Shown here: positions 62,214 to 64,000 of the stretch, in pieces
How the letters are laid out: each line of letters starts with the position of its first letter
Numbering within the stretch: position 1 is the first letter of the stretch
Assembly: GCF_002197685.1 (NCBI RefSeq)
Contig: NZ_NBBI01000003.1
Span: 248,001 to 312,000 of the forward strand
Length of the DNA stretch: 64,000 nt
Source: Sphingomonas dokdonensis
Lineage (GTDB): Bacteria > Pseudomonadota > Alphaproteobacteria > Sphingomonadales > Sphingomonadaceae
Direction: 5' to 3'
Translations under genes and position numbers: made by a program
Notes under the pieces: generated by a model
What the model saw: the letters and a program-made list of their open reading frames with translations, nothing else
What the model was told of the DNA's origin: nothing
Database searches by the model: none

Positions 62214-63644
62214 CTAGCCGGGCAAGATCGACAGTGCCGGGAGCACCGCCGTCCGGATCGCCTGCTCGATCCGCTCGGCATAATAGCCAATGCCGATCTC
62301 GGGCGGATGGACGTTGTCAGCCGCGACGTAGAAGCCGGCGTTGGCGACGCCGGCGGGCACTCCGCTGGCGTTGTTCCACGAGCCCACCACCCACGGCGGC
62401 GTCGCGCCGCAGATGGGCACAAAGAGGGTGAGCGGATCGCCGGCTTGCGCGACCGCTGCGGCGATCGCCGCCTCCACCGCCGCGGCCCCCGGCAGGTTGA
62501 TCGATGGTACGCCGACCACGATGATTGGCGCCGCCGATCCGGCGCGCAGCGTGCGCAAGGTTGCCAGCACGGCGGCCTGCACGGCCGCGGGGGCATAGCC
62601 GACGTCGTTGGTCGATCCCATCAACATGAGCGCATCGGGTGCGAGGGCGAGTGCCTGTGCCGCCCGCTGCCCAAAGGTGCGGAAGCTCGCGGCGGAGGCA
62701 TTGCAATAGCCGGTACCGCCGACCGACAAGTTCCAGCAATCGCGCCAGCCGAGCCGCTTGGCGAGCAGTTGCGCGATCGATCCGCCCGCGAGCCAGGGAC
62801 CGTAGCTCGACCCGGCATTGTAGCTGTCGCCGATGACGGCCAGCCGCGGCGCACCGCCACCGTCCGCGCTGACTGTGGCCGTGGCGCCGGTCTGGACGCC
62901 GCCGAACTGCGAGGCGCTCTTGCCGGTTTCCAGCTCATAGTGACGCCACCGGCGCCCCGTACTGGCCGACCAGTCGATCACCAGCCATTGATCCTGTCCG
63001 CCGGCGACATGGCTGCCCGGCATCAGATAGCGCCCATCGACGATCACCCGCACCTGCGCCGAGCCGGCGGGGATGAACAGCGCCACCTTCTCCCCGTCGC
63101 AGGCGAAGGAGACCGACGCGCCCACGCACATCGGCGCGCCCGCCTTTGCCTCGAAGCTGGTCAGCGACCAGAAGGTCGTGCGCAGGGGTGAAGCGGTTGC
63201 CCCGCGGAGCGTGAAGGCGCCGGAGTGGGCGGCAGGCGTCCAGGTTGCACCGAGCGACGGGTTGCTGGTGACCGCCGTCACTGCTGGTGCCCCGTCGCCC
63301 GGATCGGCGGCGCGCGCTCCGCCGACGAACGCCCAGTACAGCCCACCGGCACCATCGGCGACATATTGACCGTTGGTGCTTGTCGTCGGGCCGGTGCCGC
63401 TCAGCGGCGCGGTGCCCGCCAAGCCGCACAGATACCAATTGCCGCCATGCGCCACCACCTGGCCAACCGCGTAAGCGGCGCCTGGCGTATAGGCCGGGGC
63501 GGCAAGCCAGTGCCGCTCGACTACCGGATTGCGGCCAAGCGCCGCGCCCGCCGCCCGCAGCAGATTGGCGTGGCGGGCCGAGGCGGCTGCGGCTGCGCGG
63601 CCTTGCGCGGCGAGGCCGCGCGCCACCACATCCACGCCGCTCAT
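62214..63644 (-). CDS. SGNH/GDSL hydrolase, phage-tail-associated type
   Basis: 476 aa. N-terminal about 250 residues: a short Ala-rich helix, a carbohydrate-binding-like stretch (VVAHGGNWYLCGLAGTAPLS) and a beta domain. The C-terminal SGNH hydrolase has all four blocks: AVIGDSYNAG with catalytic Ser, GGTGYCN, MGSTNDVG with Asn, and DNVHPPEIG with the Asp/His pair. No signal peptide. Overlaps the upstream gene by 4 bases. This pairing resembles the tail-end genes of sphingomonad prophages, where the hydrolase would act on capsule or surface glycans; that context is an inference. Confidence 0.82.
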   Translation of the reverse strand: MSGVDVVARGLAAQGRAAAAASARHANLLRAAGAALGRNPVVERHWLAAPAYTPGAAYAVGQVVAHGGNWYLCGLAGTAPLSGTGPTTSTNGQYVADGAGGLYWAFVGGARAADPGDGAPAVTAVTSNPSLGATWTPAAHSGAFTLRGATASPLRTTFWSLTSFEAKAGAPMCVGASVSFACDGEKVALFIPAGSAQVRVIVDGRYLMPGSHVAGGQDQWLVIDWSASTGRRWRHYELETGKSASQFGGVQTGATATVSADGGGAPRLAVIGDSYNAGSSYGPWLAGGSIAQLLAKRLGWRDCWNLSVGGTGYCNASAASFRTFGQRAAQALALAPDALMLMGSTNDVGYAPAAVQAAVLATLRTLRAGSAAPIIVVGVPSINLPGAAAVEAAIAAAVAQAGDPLTLFVPICGATPPWVVGSWNNASGVPAGVANAGFYVAADNVHPPEIGIGYYAERIEQAIRTAVLPALSILPG

Positions 63645-64000
63645 TGCGCCACCCGATAGGTGAGCGTGCCGTTCAGCAGCGTTGCCGACACATAATGAAG
63701 CGCACCTGCCTCGCTTTCACTCACCACCGCTTCGTTGCAATTGGCGGTGAAACGCGCCCAGCGCGCACCGCCCGCCGTCAGCGGCAGGCTGGTGACCCCG
63801 CCATCGGTGGAGCGCAGCACCTCGACCGTGCCGGTCCACTCGCCCGTGAGCGTGACCCAGATCGGACGGTCCAGATCTGGGGCGAACGGCCCCGCGATGC
63901 CGCTGGCGGTCAAGGTGCCGGTGAGCGGGATCGAGCCGGCCGGTTTCTGAACGGCGCGCACCGGCAGCGGATTGTCCTCATGCACCGCCACGGCCGGCGC
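63641..64000 (-). CDS. Phage-tail-like hypothetical protein, 5' end may be outside window
   Basis: At least 116 aa. The frame is open to the window edge, with GTG 63991 as the first visible start (VAVHEDNPLPVRAVQ). The sequence WVTLTGEWTGTVEVLRSTDG and FTANCNEAVVSESEAGALHY is a small beta-sandwich like structural proteins found late in prophage tail modules. It ends in ATGA overlapping the SGNH hydrolase start. Role assigned only by resemblance and context. Confidence 0.6.
   Translation of the reverse strand, partial: APAVAVHEDNPLPVRAVQKPAGSIPLTGTLTASGIAGPFAPDLDRPIWVTLTGEWTGTVEVLRSTDGGVTSLPLTAGGARWARFTANCNEAVVSESEAGALHYVSATLLNGTLTYRVAQ

Overview
The window is high-GC bacterial chromosome from an alphaproteobacterium, most likely Sphingomonas or a close relative. 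The pointers are strong GC bias at third codon positions, a large TonB-dependent receptor, gene orders such as xseB-ispA-coaD and kynA-kynU, many small exported proteins of sphingomonad type, and an in-frame palindrome that encodes the peptide RPELVEG. No tRNA, rRNA or CRISPR array was found. There is no gene-free stretch longer than 300 bases.

Layout. 1-7.0 kb: the 3' part of an S9 peptidase, a 7TM diguanylate cyclase, a small exported protein, xseB-ispA-coaD (exonuclease VII, farnesyl diphosphate, CoA), a periplasmic cyclophilin and an ExoD protein. 7.0-15.8 kb: katG, a GH92 mannosidase, an exported amidohydrolase, and a blue-light LOV histidine kinase fused to a receiver domain. 15.8-25.3 kb: a minus-strand run holding DHH and UvsE repair genes, an ApbE/DUF4198/DUF2271/PepSY set (here read as an extracytoplasmic flavin electron-transfer system), PEP carboxylase, an EF-hand lipoprotein and an HNH nuclease. 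25.4-30.3 kb on the plus strand: enoyl-CoA hydratase, GluQRS, a HIG1 protein, egtB-egtD (ergothioneine) and a DUF5872-like protein. 30.3-41.3 kb: kynA-kynU (tryptophan to anthranilate), a DUF3857/transglutaminase protein, an MHS transporter with a divergent TetR regulator, and an EmrA-EmrB-NodT drug efflux operon. 41.3-48.2 kb: an ankyrin protein, a SCO1-YcgN-YgjP run, and a minus-strand set of aldose epimerase, rRNA-type methyltransferase, MsrB and PBP1A.

48.2-53.1 kb is the rpmI-rplT-pheS-pheT translation cluster, and it is unusually rich in palindromic elements. A REP-like double hairpin sits in frame inside pheT. An inverted pair of REP elements lies between pheS and pheT. A 402-bp unit lies between rplT and pheS: a GIY-YIG nuclease gene bounded by perfect 29-bp inverted repeats. 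The last two families share terminal sequences (CGTCA at one end, TCCAT at the other) although their stems differ.

53.2-64 kb: an AsmA protein, two tandem paralogous small exported proteins, a TPR plus Asp/Asn beta-hydroxylase gene next to a sulfotransferase-like gene and a TonB receptor, another small exported protein, and at the edge an SGNH hydrolase with a phage-tail-like partner, which suggests the border of a prophage-type region.

The strongest candidates for something new are the inverted-repeat-bounded GIY-YIG unit with its related REPs, and the PepSY-DUF2271-DUF4198-ApbE set, in which DUF2271 carries a DGVSGAT motif that looks like an ApbE flavinylation site.
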